Assembly (NCBI RefSeq): GCF_026651875.1
Contig: NZ_CP104067.1
Location: 4,454,501-4,518,500, forward strand
Length of the DNA: 64,000 nucleotides
DNA from: Alicyclobacillus fastidiosus
GTDB lineage: Bacteria > Bacillota > Bacilli > Alicyclobacillales > Alicyclobacillaceae
Direction: 5' to 3'
This document shows positions 36,382 to 44,835 of the stretch, piece after piece. Position 1 is the first letter of the stretch, and each line of letters starts with the position of its first letter. Both the position numbers and the translations under genes were made by a program. The notes beneath the pieces are model-generated. The model did no database searches. It had not been told where the DNA came from and was given only the letters and a program-made list of their open reading frames with translations.

Positions 36382-36428
36382 TTATCACATTTTATCATCG
36401 TTTGATCTAAATTTGATAAAAATTGATA
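36382..36428. promoter_or_regulatory. operator-like array upstream of the gal regulator
   Basis: TTATCA occurs at 36382 and 36392, and TTGAT at 36402, 36413 and 36423, i.e. at 10-11 bp spacing, with the left and right halves in inverted orientation (TGATAA type). Helically phased AT-rich repeats over a promoter are typical of DeoR-family operators. A -10-like GATAAT is also in this stretch on the minus strand. Confidence 0.5.
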
Positions 36429-36671
36429 CAGGATGTGCAATGGAACGAAAGGTGAAGGAGGTGTCCATCGAGGTTACAGATGAGGGATTGGTCGGCGTGT
36501 AAGGCCGTGTTCAGCGTTCGCCCCGCGGTTCCCGGAACGAACACTGAACTTCTTTGACAATGGCGTAGGTGCGAACGGCTAGAAGATGATTGCGTTTTCG
36601 ACATTTCCCGCGCAATGTGGTTTCAAGACTGCGGGCCGTTTACGGAAAGAATTGCGCACCACGAAACGCAA
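36429..36671. other. intergenic region with a hairpin and a 20-codon frame
   Basis: About 240 bases without a convincing gene. It holds an 11-bp imperfect hairpin (GTTCAG...CTGAAC, 36509-36549) followed by TTCTTTG, possibly terminating plus-strand transcription, and a 20-codon plus-strand frame at 36440-36502 that I do not call. Confidence 0.3.
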
Positions 36672-37262
36672 TCAGCGGTTTCGTAGGAACGGGATGGTAT
36701 AGTCCTTCCACCTCCCCCATTCCTCTGTTCGCTGGTACTTCTCCACGTCCGACTGGAAGTGCACGACAATCGGGGCGCTGTCGAGTTCCGGATGTGCAGT
36801 AAACAAGTAGGCATCCCCGTGTCGAATGGCGCGCAAGGCGCGCGGCAGATCTTTCTGGAACGACTGGTTGCGTTGTTTGGCACGACCGTACACGCGTCCT
36901 CCGCTGACGTGCACGTACACGTGGGTGACAAGTGGTGGGACGGTGATTGTCGAGTCCGTCTCGCTGTTTGTGTACGCAGTGGGGTCGCCAGACACACCGC
37001 CCGTACTACTCGCTGATTCGACGTCTGCCGCACTGCTGGAGACCCAAACCGCCCGAACTTCGTCTCGCATAAAGCGAATGTAAGGGCGTTCAATTTGCAC
37101 TTCGTTATATATTAGACCAATGCTGAGATACAGGTCCCCCGTCCTATCCGAATGCGTGAGCGTATAGTGACGCCCGGCGATGGGCTCGGAAGGATTGCTC
37201 CCCTCAAGAAAGACGGTGTGCACTTTGTTCGGGCGAAACTTCGGAGATTTCCGCTCTGTCAT
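36672..37262 (-). CDS. staygreen family protein
   Basis: 196-residue protein whose N-terminal part matches the staygreen family (plant SGR Mg-dechelatase and bacterial homologs): FRPNKVHTVFLEGSNP, GRHYTLTHSDRTGDLYLSIG and, after a gap, VTHVYVHVSGG and LRAIRHGDAYLF. A Ser/Thr/Gly-rich, low-complexity insert of about 35 residues sits in the middle (after VWVSSSAADVES). In bacteria the natural role is unknown since chlorophyll is absent. Start ATG 37262 follows AGAGGAGC. It trails the phosphatase gene by 129 bases on the same strand. Confidence 0.83.
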   Translation of the reverse strand: MTERKSPKFRPNKVHTVFLEGSNPSEPIAGRHYTLTHSDRTGDLYLSIGLIYNEVQIERPYIRFMRDEVRAVWVSSSAADVESASSTGGVSGDPTAYTNSETDSTITVPPLVTHVYVHVSGGRVYGRAKQRNQSFQKDLPRALRAIRHGDAYLFTAHPELDSAPIVVHFQSDVEKYQRTEEWGRWKDYTIPFLRNR

Positions 37263-37391
37263 CGCGTATGCTCCTCTGTAGGTATGATTCGCCCATATAT
37301 ACGCGTCGGGGTGGAAAGTGGTGCCTACTGTCGGGAGTGCGGTAGAGCACGAACTCTTCACGGCGACAGAACCGCGCAAACAGCGCAAAAA

Positions 37392-37871
37392 TCAAGACTG
37401 TTCTGACCTGGCCAAGTCCATTTCAATTCGCCGCAGCAGCTTTGCACACCCCTTTTGCACAAGGTCGTAAACCACGTCAAAACGTCCGTCGTAATACGGA
37501 TCCGGCACGTCTTTTTCGACGGACTGCGGCACGATGTCGAGGAGGCGAAAAACGCGATTCGACGGCGCGAGACCAAGTCGCTTTATCGCCTTCATATTTT
37601 CCGAATCCATCGCCACCACGTAATCGAAGTTCGGCAGTTCGTCTCGCGTGACCTGTCGGCTGTGAATGCCGGCGTATGAAATTCCGTTTTCATCTAGAAT
37701 CGATCGGGTTCCCCGATGCGGAGGTTCCCCGACGTGCCAGTTGCCGATGCCTGCCGACTCGACCAGGATCTGATCAGTTAGCCCCCGCTTCTCGACCATG
37801 TCTCGAAACACAGCGTGTGCCATCGGGGATCGACAGATGTTGCCCAAACAGATAAACAGAACGCGTATCAT
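37392..37871 (-). CDS. low molecular weight protein-tyrosine phosphatase
   Basis: 159-residue LMW-PTP. The P-loop is at the N-terminus, VLFICLGNICRSPMA (Cys nucleophile C8 and Arg), and the general acid Asp in VPDPYYDG. By family it dephosphorylates tyrosine or arginine phosphate on proteins; YfkJ/YwlE are the Bacillus relatives. Here the loop has N-I-C-R-S as in YfkJ-type enzymes. ATG 37871 follows GGAAAGGGCG, 60 bases after bshB2. Confidence 0.92.
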   Translation of the reverse strand: MIRVLFICLGNICRSPMAHAVFRDMVEKRGLTDQILVESAGIGNWHVGEPPHRGTRSILDENGISYAGIHSRQVTRDELPNFDYVVAMDSENMKAIKRLGLAPSNRVFRLLDIVPQSVEKDVPDPYYDGRFDVVYDLVQKGCAKLLRRIEMDLARSEQS

Positions 37872-37931
37872 GGTTTCGCCCTTTCCACAGAAACGCGCCT
37901 GGTCGTGAAACGACCAAGCGCGGCTTTCCAA

Positions 37932-38612
37932 TCAATCGGCGACGGGATAGATCCAGAAGTATTCCGTGCGCAAATTCGCTTCAATCTTCTCTCGCGCTTC
38001 CGGGCTTTTCGCCATTTCCTCCTCCATCCGCGAGAACATGCTCTCGTACTGAGACTTATGGGCGCGCATCGCAGCCAACTTCGTATCCAATACGTCCGTG
38101 ACGTCGAACGTGATATCTGGTTGGCCAATGATGTCGCGCGCGTTGTGCGTCACAGCGGACCCGTAGATGACCGGCCGCTCTTCCTTCGGAAGGCGCTTGA
38201 CGGCAATGACGGCGGCGTGGGAAAGCGCATCGTGATCAGGATGCACCCCGTGTTTGGGATAATATGTCATCAGGACAGACGGCTTGACCTCGCGAATGAT
38301 GGCCTCGATTTTGTCGGCAACCCATTCTGGATCTTCAAACTCGACTGTCTTGTCACGCAGCCCCAAGAGGCGAAGGTCATCAATGCCCAGTGTGGCACAG
38401 GCCTCCTCAAGTTCCTTTTTGCGGATGACGGGCAGCGACTCGCGGTTGGCGAATGTCGGCTTTCCCATATTGCGCCCAAGTTCACCGAGCGTCCCGCAGA
38501 TGAGCGTGACCGGCGTACCACTCTTTGTGTATAGCGCAACGGAGCCGGCCTTGCCAAATGATTCGTCATCCGGGTGGGGATAGACGAGTAGTACGTGGCG
38601 TTCTTTGTGCAT
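37932..38612 (-). CDS. bshB2: bacillithiol biosynthesis deacetylase BshB2
   Basis: 226-residue LmbE/PIG-L type Zn deacetylase that removes acetyl from GlcNAc-malate in bacillithiol synthesis. Zn motif YPHPDDESFG near the N-terminus and YPKHGVHPDHDALSHA downstream. The family-specific neighbour YojF is directly upstream with a 3-base gap, exactly as in Bacillus yojF-yojG. The ribosome site GAGGGGG lies in the end of yojF, so translation is coupled. Confidence 0.94.
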   Translation of the reverse strand: MHKERHVLLVYPHPDDESFGKAGSVALYTKSGTPVTLICGTLGELGRNMGKPTFANRESLPVIRKKELEEACATLGIDDLRLLGLRDKTVEFEDPEWVADKIEAIIREVKPSVLMTYYPKHGVHPDHDALSHAAVIAVKRLPKEERPVIYGSAVTHNARDIIGQPDITFDVTDVLDTKLAAMRAHKSQYESMFSRMEEEMAKSPEAREKIEANLRTEYFWIYPVAD

Positions 38613-38615
38613 ACC

Positions 38616-38990
38616 TCAGACCCCCTCTTCGTCAAGCACGCTCATGGGAAAAGGAGTTCTCGACAACTCGAGAGAGACTGCCAGGCGGCCTTCTTCGTCG
38701 TGACCCGCGAGGAGCAGACGACCTAGCCCGTCGACCTCAAAGTCAGTAAGACCCTGGGCATAAATCCATCCGTCGGCCATTTTGAGACCAACTCGGTAAG
38801 GCTTGTCACCCGCAATCGACGCGCGTTCAAACTTTACTTTCCCGTTGCGTATGTAAGCGCAAACCGCCATCGGTTGTCCAAAGCGATGTGCTGCATAAGC
38901 GCCGTTGGTAGTTTCTAAATGTAGGTATACCTCTTGATTGAGATACTCAGAAAGCTTCGTCTGTACTACATCTACCTGGATCGGTTGCAC
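38616..38990 (-). CDS. yojF: YojF family protein (DUF1806)
   Basis: 124-residue protein of the YojF/DUF1806 family, nearly always linked to bshB2; its role in bacillithiol metabolism is not defined. Recognised by the beta-rich pattern EVYLHLETTNGAYAAH and GWIYAQGLTDFEVD and by gene context. Start GTG 38990 with a weak GTAGGCG site. First gene of the set yojF-bshB2-LMW-PTP-staygreen. The upstream 190 bases show no clear promoter or gene. Confidence 0.9.
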   Translation of the reverse strand: MQPIQVDVVQTKLSEYLNQEVYLHLETTNGAYAAHRFGQPMAVCAYIRNGKVKFERASIAGDKPYRVGLKMADGWIYAQGLTDFEVDGLGRLLLAGHDEEGRLAVSLELSRTPFPMSVLDEEGV

Positions 38991-39183
38991 AGCGTTCGCC
39001 TACTTTCATGTACAAAATGACTGCTCTTCAGTGTAGCGGACAAGTCAAAGCCCGGCAAGCAACCTGTCGATTGTGCACCGGTGTGCTGCCAAGTCCTGTG
39101 CCACACCCCTCTTTTGTTAGAAGCTCTCTTAAATATATTTTATGGTGATTTCGAACGCATTGCAAAATGCGGTTTGCACGGTG

Positions 39184-39216
39184 AAAAAAAGGGCCGTCGA
39201 CGCAAAGTCGACAGCC
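39184..39216 (-). terminator. terminator of the P5C dehydrogenase gene
   Basis: Minus-strand stem GGCTGTCGAC/GTCGACGGCC with a 5-base loop followed by seven T, 45 bases after the stop at 39261. Confidence 0.9.
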
Positions 39217-39260
39217 ACTGGGATGGTTAAACGAAAGGTCTGCACCCTTCACTAGAATGC

Positions 39261-40808
39261 TTAAAATTGTTCTGTAACGGTCTTCGGTTGAACGAAGTTC
39301 AACAAGTAATCCGGTCCGCCTGCTTTTGCATCCGTACCAGACATGTTAAAGCCGCCGAACGGTTGAATGCCGACGAGCGAGCCCGTACACTTGCGGTTGA
39401 GGTACAAGTTGCCACAATCCATGTGGTAACGCGCGTACTCCAGGCGGTCTCGCTCGCGTGAGAACAGCGCCCCTGTCAGTCCGTACTCCGTGTTGTTGAA
39501 CACGTCGATGGCTTCTTCGAACGACCCCACCTTGCAGATGGAGAGCACTGGTCCAAAGATTTCCTCCTGCATAATCCGCGCGTTTGGATCCGCATCGATG
39601 AACACAGTCGGCTGGATGAAGTAGCCCTTCGAATCGTCCGCTGTGCCACCGACGACGAGTTTCGCCTCTTGCTTGCCGATTTCGATGTAGCTCGACACCT
39701 TCGCAAACGCCTTTTCGTCGATTACCGGGCCGACGACTGCGTTGTCCGCCGGCGCGCCGACCTCCAGCTTTTGCGCGAGTTCGATGACGCGGTTGACCAC
39801 GGTGTCATACACCGCCTCGTGGATAATGGCACGTGAACCAGCCGAGCACTTCTGCCCCTGAAAACCAAAGGCAGACGCCACGATTGCCACAGCAGCCGCC
39901 TCTGTATCCGCCGTCTCGTCGACGACGATGCTGTCCTTGCCGCCCATTTCTGCCACGACGCGCTTGATCCAGCGCTGACCTTCGGAGAATTTGTGCGCGG
40001 TCTCGTCGATGTGAAGGCCCGTATTTTTCGATCCCGTGAACGAAATGAACCGCACGTCCTTATGCGCCACCATATAGTCTCCGATTTCTTCCGGAGGACC
40101 AGGAACGAAGTTCAGCACACCTGCAGGCAAATGTAATTCTCGCATGATTTCCACGAACTTCACGGCCATGACGGATGATAGCGGCGACGGTTTCAAGACG
40201 ATTGGGTTCCCCGTCACAATGGCCGCCACAGCCGTACCGGTCAGGATGGCAAGCGGGAAGTTCCAAGGTGGAATGACGACACCCACGCCGAGCGGCAGAT
40301 AAAACATCCGGTTGTCTTCTCCAGGATACGGGGAGACCTCGGTGCCTTTCCCCAACTTGATGGCCTGGCGCGCGTAGAACTCGAGAAAGTCGATGGCTTC
40401 GCACACGTCGCCGTCCGCCTCGGCCCAGTTTTTTCCGGATTCATAAATTTGCCACGCCATCAGCTCGGCTTTGCGCTTGCGCATGATTTGAGCCGCCTTC
40501 ATGAGGTACATGGCACGCTCTTCGAACGTCGTATGACGCCAGGTCTTGAATGCGCGGGAAGCAGCTGCGACAGCCTGGTCGATGTGCTCGCGCGTCGCTT
40601 GACTGACGTAGCCGACAATCTCCTGATGGTTCGCAGGGTTCACAGACTTGAGCGCGTCTTTCGTCGCGATTTCTTGCCCGTCGATGTACAACGGATACGT
40701 CTTACCAAACTGTTCTTTTACCTCTGCGAGCGCTTTTTGCAACTGTTCCTTGTACGGAGCAGTCGTCCAATCGATCGGCGGCTCGTTGCGGTAAGGCATG
40801 AGTGTCAA
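39261..40808 (-). CDS. rocA: L-glutamate gamma-semialdehyde (1-pyrroline-5-carboxylate) dehydrogenase
   Basis: 515-residue ALDH-superfamily enzyme oxidising glutamate-semialdehyde to glutamate with NAD, in proline and arginine breakdown. Length and sequence follow Bacillus RocA/PutC: catalytic Cys in GFQGQKCSAGSRAI, Glu in AEMGGKDSIVV, PPWNFPLAI, and IEIGKQEAKLVVGGTADDSKGYF. Start: TTG 40808 has GGGAGG at 8-base spacing; ATG 40799 is 17 bases away from it. No proline dehydrogenase gene is next to it. Confidence 0.94.
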   Translation of the reverse strand: MTLMPYRNEPPIDWTTAPYKEQLQKALAEVKEQFGKTYPLYIDGQEIATKDALKSVNPANHQEIVGYVSQATREHIDQAVAAASRAFKTWRHTTFEERAMYLMKAAQIMRKRKAELMAWQIYESGKNWAEADGDVCEAIDFLEFYARQAIKLGKGTEVSPYPGEDNRMFYLPLGVGVVIPPWNFPLAILTGTAVAAIVTGNPIVLKPSPLSSVMAVKFVEIMRELHLPAGVLNFVPGPPEEIGDYMVAHKDVRFISFTGSKNTGLHIDETAHKFSEGQRWIKRVVAEMGGKDSIVVDETADTEAAAVAIVASAFGFQGQKCSAGSRAIIHEAVYDTVVNRVIELAQKLEVGAPADNAVVGPVIDEKAFAKVSSYIEIGKQEAKLVVGGTADDSKGYFIQPTVFIDADPNARIMQEEIFGPVLSICKVGSFEEAIDVFNNTEYGLTGALFSRERDRLEYARYHMDCGNLYLNRKCTGSLVGIQPFGGFNMSGTDAKAGGPDYLLNFVQPKTVTEQF

Positions 40809-40997
40809 CTGACATACCTCCCTAAACTTTCTGCAATTTGCGTGATGGTTTCTAAGTAGTACATGATGGTGTCGCAATGTTTCTGTTCTTCTCCGTTCTC
40901 TATCCTGCCAAAAGAACGTACAAGAATGCAAATCTGAATCGTCTGTCAGTGGGAAGACTGTGTAAAATAAAGACGATTCTGTCGAGGAGAGTGAGTT

Positions 40998-41504
40998 ATG
41001 AACGCGCAAGCTTGGATTCAACAACTAGACCTGACACCGCACCCAGAGGGTGGACACTACAGAGAACTGTATCACTCCGGCATCTTTATGGAAGACCCAG
41101 CCGTTCAAGCGCAGTACGGCGGTCTACGCGAAACCGCCACGTCCATCTACTTCCTACTCGAAACGACGGACGTTTCGCGCTTTCATCGCCTCAAATCGGA
41201 CGAGATCTGGTACTTCCACGCCGGTTCCCCGCTCACGGTGCACGTCATCTCTCCTGACGGAGCCTACTCGACGCACAAGGTCGGACTCGACGTCACGCAG
41301 GGTCAGTCGCCGCAGGTCCTCATCCCCAGGGGCCACATCTTCGGTGCGACCGTGGACGACGTGGAAGACGGTGCCTATGCCGTGGTCAGTTGTATGGTCA
41401 CACCCGGCTTCGACTTCGACGATTTCGAGCTATTTGACCGCGAGACACTCATGTCGAAATATCCTGAACACCACCAGATCATTCAACGGTTGACGAAACC
41501 TTAA
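40998..41504 (+). CDS. cupin domain protein (DUF985)
   Basis: 168-residue single cupin of the DUF985 family: LDLTPHPEGGHYRELYHS at the N-terminus, ATSIYFLLE, SRFHRLKSDEIWYFHAGSPL (first cupin motif) and VTPGFDFDDFELFDRETL at the C-terminus. Function is unknown; a sugar-epimerase-like fold is typical. ATG 40998 has GAGGAGAGTGAG. It overlaps the convergent GNAT gene by 26 bases at the 3' end. Confidence 0.9.
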   Translation: MNAQAWIQQLDLTPHPEGGHYRELYHSGIFMEDPAVQAQYGGLRETATSIYFLLETTDVSRFHRLKSDEIWYFHAGSPLTVHVISPDGAYSTHKVGLDVTQGQSPQVLIPRGHIFGATVDDVEDGAYAVVSCMVTPGFDFDDFELFDRETLMSKYPEHHQIIQRLTKP

Positions 41505-41937
41505 TCGGCTTTTTCATGCGAACGTGTAGGATACCCGCGTCCAAAAAGGGCACATCGCTGATGGTTTCATAGCCGAGCCGTTCGTAGAACCCCTCCGCGT
41601 GGCACTGTGCGTCGAGAACTGCCGCGCGGAAGCCGTCGCGGGCGGCCATTTGTTCGACGGCGTTCATCACCACCCGGCCATACCCGTACTTGCGATATGG
41701 GTGTAATACGGCCACGCGTTGAATCTTCGCCGTCTGCGCGTCGTATGGCTTGTATCTCGCCGTCGCAACCGCGCGCCCGCCGCCGTCGACGACGAGCACG
41801 TGATGCCCTACGCCGATGACGTCTTGGTCGTCGATTTCCTCCTCTTCCGAGACCCCTTGTTCCTCCATGAACACGGCTCTGCGTACCGCTAGGCACTCGC
41901 CTAACTCTTCCTCTGTTGTGACAAATACCACTTTCAC
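41479..41937 (-). CDS. GNAT family N-acetyltransferase (YjcF/ElaA-like)
   Basis: 152-residue GNAT with acetyl-CoA loop LHPYRKYGYGRVVMNAVE and C-terminal AEGFYERLGYETISDVPFLDAGI, a pattern shared with YjcF/ElaA acetyltransferases. The acceptor is unknown. Start GTG 41937 follows GGGGAGGGCGAC. It lies 34 bases downstream of the asparaginase gene on the same strand, so the pair is probably cotranscribed. Confidence 0.9.
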   Translation of the reverse strand: MKVVFVTTEEELGECLAVRRAVFMEEQGVSEEEEIDDQDVIGVGHHVLVVDGGGRAVATARYKPYDAQTAKIQRVAVLHPYRKYGYGRVVMNAVEQMAARDGFRAAVLDAQCHAEGFYERLGYETISDVPFLDAGILHVRMKKPIKVSSTVE

Positions 41938-41971
41938 GCGTGTCGCCCTCCCCTCGAGACTAGTTAACTCG

Positions 41972-42967
41972 TTAAAAATCGAAGTGAGCCTGCAGCTCGT
42001 CCTTCCGTAAACCAGCCCCGGTCAGGACCAACAAACGAATTCTCGCCTTTTGGCCATTGAGTCCATTCGAAAAAATGCAACCGAGTTCGCGCAGTTGCTT
42101 CCCGCCACCCACGTACCCATACACGTCTTGAACATACCCGTTATAGCAGCGGGAGACGACGACCACAGGCGTTTTGCGCGCACATAGCGCTTCGATGATC
42201 GGAACCACCGCAGGCGGTACGTTGCCGGCGCCAAACGCTTCCACCACCAGTCCGTCGATGGCCACATCGAACAGCCAATTTAACCAGGCGGCCTCTTGGC
42301 CAGCCACCATCTTCACCAATGGGATCTGCGGGACAAACTGTTCGTCCACGGTGAATACAGTCGATCTCGACGGCGGCTGATGGTACGAGACCGCCTTCGA
42401 CGTCACAAATCCGATTGGCCCATAGGACGGTGACTGAAACGTGGACACGTTGCTCGTGTGCGTTTTGGTGACGAAGCGGGCCGCGTGGATTTCGTCGTTG
42501 AAGACGACGAGCGTGCCGCGCCCGCGACTGCGCGGGTCGATGGCCACGCGAACAGATTCGACGAGGTTGACGGGCCCATCTGCGCCCACCTCGTTGCTAG
42601 AGCGCATAGCGCCCGTCACGACGACTGGTTTGTCGGAGTCAATGGTGAGATCGAGATAATAGGCCGTCTCTTCGAGCGTGTCAGTGCCATGTGTGACGAC
42701 GACGCCCGCGACGTCCTCCCTCGCCAGGTGGACGCGAATTTCTCCCGCGAGCTTCGCCATCATCTCCGGCGTCATGTGAGGGCTTGGCACTTGAAACAGG
42801 TCGACCATCTCGCTCTTGGCATACTGACTGAGCAGGGTGGCCAGGCGATGGATTGGCTGGTCCTCGCCGACTGATACGGCATCTTTGCCCTCGTCCCGCT
42901 CCATTGCGATGGTTCCCCCGGTGTTCACCACCACGATACGATTTACGGAGTTCCCGGCTGTTTCCAC
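41972..42967 (-). CDS. ansA: L-asparaginase, type I/II family
   Basis: 331-residue asparaginase hydrolysing asparagine to aspartate and ammonia. Catalytic Thr in VVVNTGGTIAM and in VTHGTDTLEETAYYLDLT; AMRSSNEVGADGPVNL carries the conserved Lys-equivalent region; the C-terminal domain has VVVEAFGAGNVPPAV. Start: GTG 42967 has GAGGGG at 9-base spacing; ATG 42976 is too close to that site and the GTG at 42994 has none. No signal peptide, so cytoplasmic. Confidence 0.92.
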   Translation of the reverse strand: METAGNSVNRIVVVNTGGTIAMERDEGKDAVSVGEDQPIHRLATLLSQYAKSEMVDLFQVPSPHMTPEMMAKLAGEIRVHLAREDVAGVVVTHGTDTLEETAYYLDLTIDSDKPVVVTGAMRSSNEVGADGPVNLVESVRVAIDPRSRGRGTLVVFNDEIHAARFVTKTHTSNVSTFQSPSYGPIGFVTSKAVSYHQPPSRSTVFTVDEQFVPQIPLVKMVAGQEAAWLNWLFDVAIDGLVVEAFGAGNVPPAVVPIIEALCARKTPVVVVSRCYNGYVQDVYGYVGGGKQLRELGCIFSNGLNGQKARIRLLVLTGAGLRKDELQAHFDF

Positions 42968-43117
42968 TGTCGTCATCCCCTCATGCAATACCACACTTCA
43001 CTCGTCCACCTAATCATACAAGACCGTACGGCTCGTAAACAGAAGATATCATCCACTCTCTCAAGCTGCAAAGTGCTCCTCGAGAGGGCATCAGAGGAAA
43101 TTTCGGAACACGAAGAG

Positions 43118-43123
43118 TATAAT
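43118..43123 (+). promoter_or_regulatory. possible -10 box ahead of MFS remnant
   Basis: A perfect TATAAT 32 bases before the remnant; no good -35 is visible 16-18 bases upstream. May be the original promoter of the decayed exporter and now drive the intact MFS gene. Confidence 0.35.
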
Positions 43124-43154
43124 AATTCCGTTGTGACTGTAAGGAAACGAGTGA

Positions 43155-43361
43155 CGAATAGCTTCGTCGCTCTACCTCTTCTTTTACTACATGGGATGCA
43201 GTATCGGAATCGGAGGGTCTCTCGGGGGCATCTTTTACTCATCCCTCGGGTGGATGGGCGTCGCATGGTTCGTCGGTGTTTTTACCATTCTAGGGTTTGT
43301 CGGGACGTGGCTTCTGTCACGAATGCAAAACGTGCACATCAAAGGGAGCGTCGGGAAATGA
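43155..43361 (+). pseudogene. C-terminal remnant of an MFS transporter
   Basis: In frame from after the TGA at 43152 to TGA 43359-43361 the DNA codes for about 68 residues typical of the last two helices of an MFS permease: SSLYLFFYYMGCSIGIGG, then LGGIFYSSLGWMGVAWF and a final VGVFTILGFVGTWLL before a basic tail. No start or ribosome site and no upstream ten helices are present. The stop overlaps the ATG of the next MFS gene (ATGA), so a once intact two-exporter operon probably lost most of its first gene by deletion. Confidence 0.75.
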
Positions 43362-44767
43362 GGCAAATGAATCGAAACGAGGCGTTGGCAACCGCCGCAA
43401 CACCCACCACGCACGCCAAGAGTCGAAATCTGTTTTTGATCACCATCGCCCTCGGGGTGTTGTTAAACCCGTTGAACTCCTCGATGATTTCGGTCGCCAT
43501 GGCGCGGTTTCAGGGCGTGTTCCATACGAACTTCGACACGGTGTCGTGGCTCATCTCGTCGTATTATTTGGCGAGCGCAATCGCGCAGCCAATTATGGGT
43601 AAACTCGCAGACATGCTGGGCAGGAAGCGATTGTTTCTCGTCGGTCTGGCACTCGTGGCCGGATCTTGTGCGCTTGCGCCGTTCTCCCCTTCATTCACCT
43701 GGCTCATCGTGTTTCGTCTCATTCAATCGTTGGGCAGTGGAGCGGTTTATCCAGCTGGCATGGGCATCGTCCGAAATTTCATCACCGAGCGTCAGTCGCA
43801 GTCCCTCGCGTTTCTCGCCGTCTTCTCATCTGGCGCTGCAGCGTTTGGTCCCTCCATCGGTGGGGTGATCATGCAATACACCGATTGGCCAGGCATCTTC
43901 TGGATTAACTTTCCATTCATCATCGCCGGCTTTTTGCTGGCTATCTTTATCTTACCTTCCGACCAGGTCACAAAGAGTTCGAACCAACATACGTCATTGC
44001 GCCACGTGGTAAAGCAGATGGACGTACCAGGTATCGTCCTGTTCACCGTAGGCATTGTGATGGCCTTGCTGTTCCTCTTGTCCCTCACCGGGCACGTTCT
44101 GTGGTGGCCTAGCCCGATTGCCGTCGTCGCATTTGGATTGTTCGTGTGGCGAGAGCGGCGCGCACAGACGCCGTTTTTGAGCTTCTCCCTGTTTCGCACG
44201 AATCGGGCACTCACATGGGTCCTGATTCAGTTTACAGTCGTCAACGTGGTCTTTTACTCCGTGTTTTTCGGGATGCCGACCTATTTGCAGGAGGCGAGGC
44301 ACTTCGATACGCAACAAGCGGGTTTACTGATGCTGTGCATCGCTGGCTTTAGCGTGATCACGTCCCCGATCACGGGGCGCTGGGTCGCAAGCAGAGGATC
44401 GCGCCCGCCTCTCATTCTCGCAGGCGTATTCATGACTGTCGGCAGTGCGCTGTACGTTTCGCTGCACGGTCACAGCCCCGTCTGGTGGCTTGTCATCGTC
44501 CTATCCGTATTGGGGCTCAGCAACGGGTTCAACAACGTGGGCCTACAGACCGCACTGTTTCAGGTGAGTCCCAAAGAGGTCATCAGTATGGCCTCCGGGC
44601 TATTTCAGATGGCGCGCTACATGGGCACCATCGTATCGACCGTGTTACTCGGACTTCTGTTCGGGCAACATTTATCGACGGAGCAAATTCACATTCTCGG
44701 CGTCATTCTGGCCGTGCTTGGCCTGTGTGTCATCATCATGAGCGCGCGGATTCCGAAACACGCGTGA
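43358..44767 (+). CDS. MFS drug/multidrug exporter (DHA2/EmrB-QacA type)
   Basis: 469-residue permease with about fourteen hydrophobic segments. Early helix motif LGVLLNPLNSSMISVAMARF corresponds to the conserved L-D-x-T/S-I-V-N-V-A region (here N/S instead of D), followed by MGKLADMLGRKRLFLVGL, the G-x-x-x-D-x-x-G-R-K-R loop, and IRNF-type helix 5 motif GSGAVYPAGMGIVRNF. Probably proton-driven efflux. ATG 43358 has AAAGGGAGCG; a longer open frame upstream is not coding. Starts within the stop of the remnant of another exporter. Confidence 0.88.
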   Translation: MRQMNRNEALATAATPTTHAKSRNLFLITIALGVLLNPLNSSMISVAMARFQGVFHTNFDTVSWLISSYYLASAIAQPIMGKLADMLGRKRLFLVGLALVAGSCALAPFSPSFTWLIVFRLIQSLGSGAVYPAGMGIVRNFITERQSQSLAFLAVFSSGAAAFGPSIGGVIMQYTDWPGIFWINFPFIIAGFLLAIFILPSDQVTKSSNQHTSLRHVVKQMDVPGIVLFTVGIVMALLFLLSLTGHVLWWPSPIAVVAFGLFVWRERRAQTPFLSFSLFRTNRALTWVLIQFTVVNVVFYSVFFGMPTYLQEARHFDTQQAGLLMLCIAGFSVITSPITGRWVASRGSRPPLILAGVFMTVGSALYVSLHGHSPVWWLVIVLSVLGLSNGFNNVGLQTALFQVSPKEVISMASGLFQMARYMGTIVSTVLLGLLFGQHLSTEQIHILGVILAVLGLCVIIMSARIPKHA

Positions 44768-44835
44768 CGCTGTGCCACCGCACCGCAAAATCGGGAGGGA
44801 TGGCTGCACCGAGATGAACGAGGGGAAGGCGCGAT

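Noticed and set aside
36440..36502. 20-codon plus-strand frame after a weak AGGATG
   Set aside because: Too short to distinguish from chance, and no terminator or context specifically supports it.
40809..40997. Sigma-L (-24/-12) promoter for rocA
   Set aside because: A TTTGGCAG stretch is present on the minus strand but the matching TTGCA element at the right distance is missing.
42983..43357. 125-codon N-terminal extension of the MFS exporter at 43358
   Set aside because: It is the wrong frame of the MFS remnant at 43155-43361; the ATG at 43358 has its own ribosome site and fits the family N-terminus.
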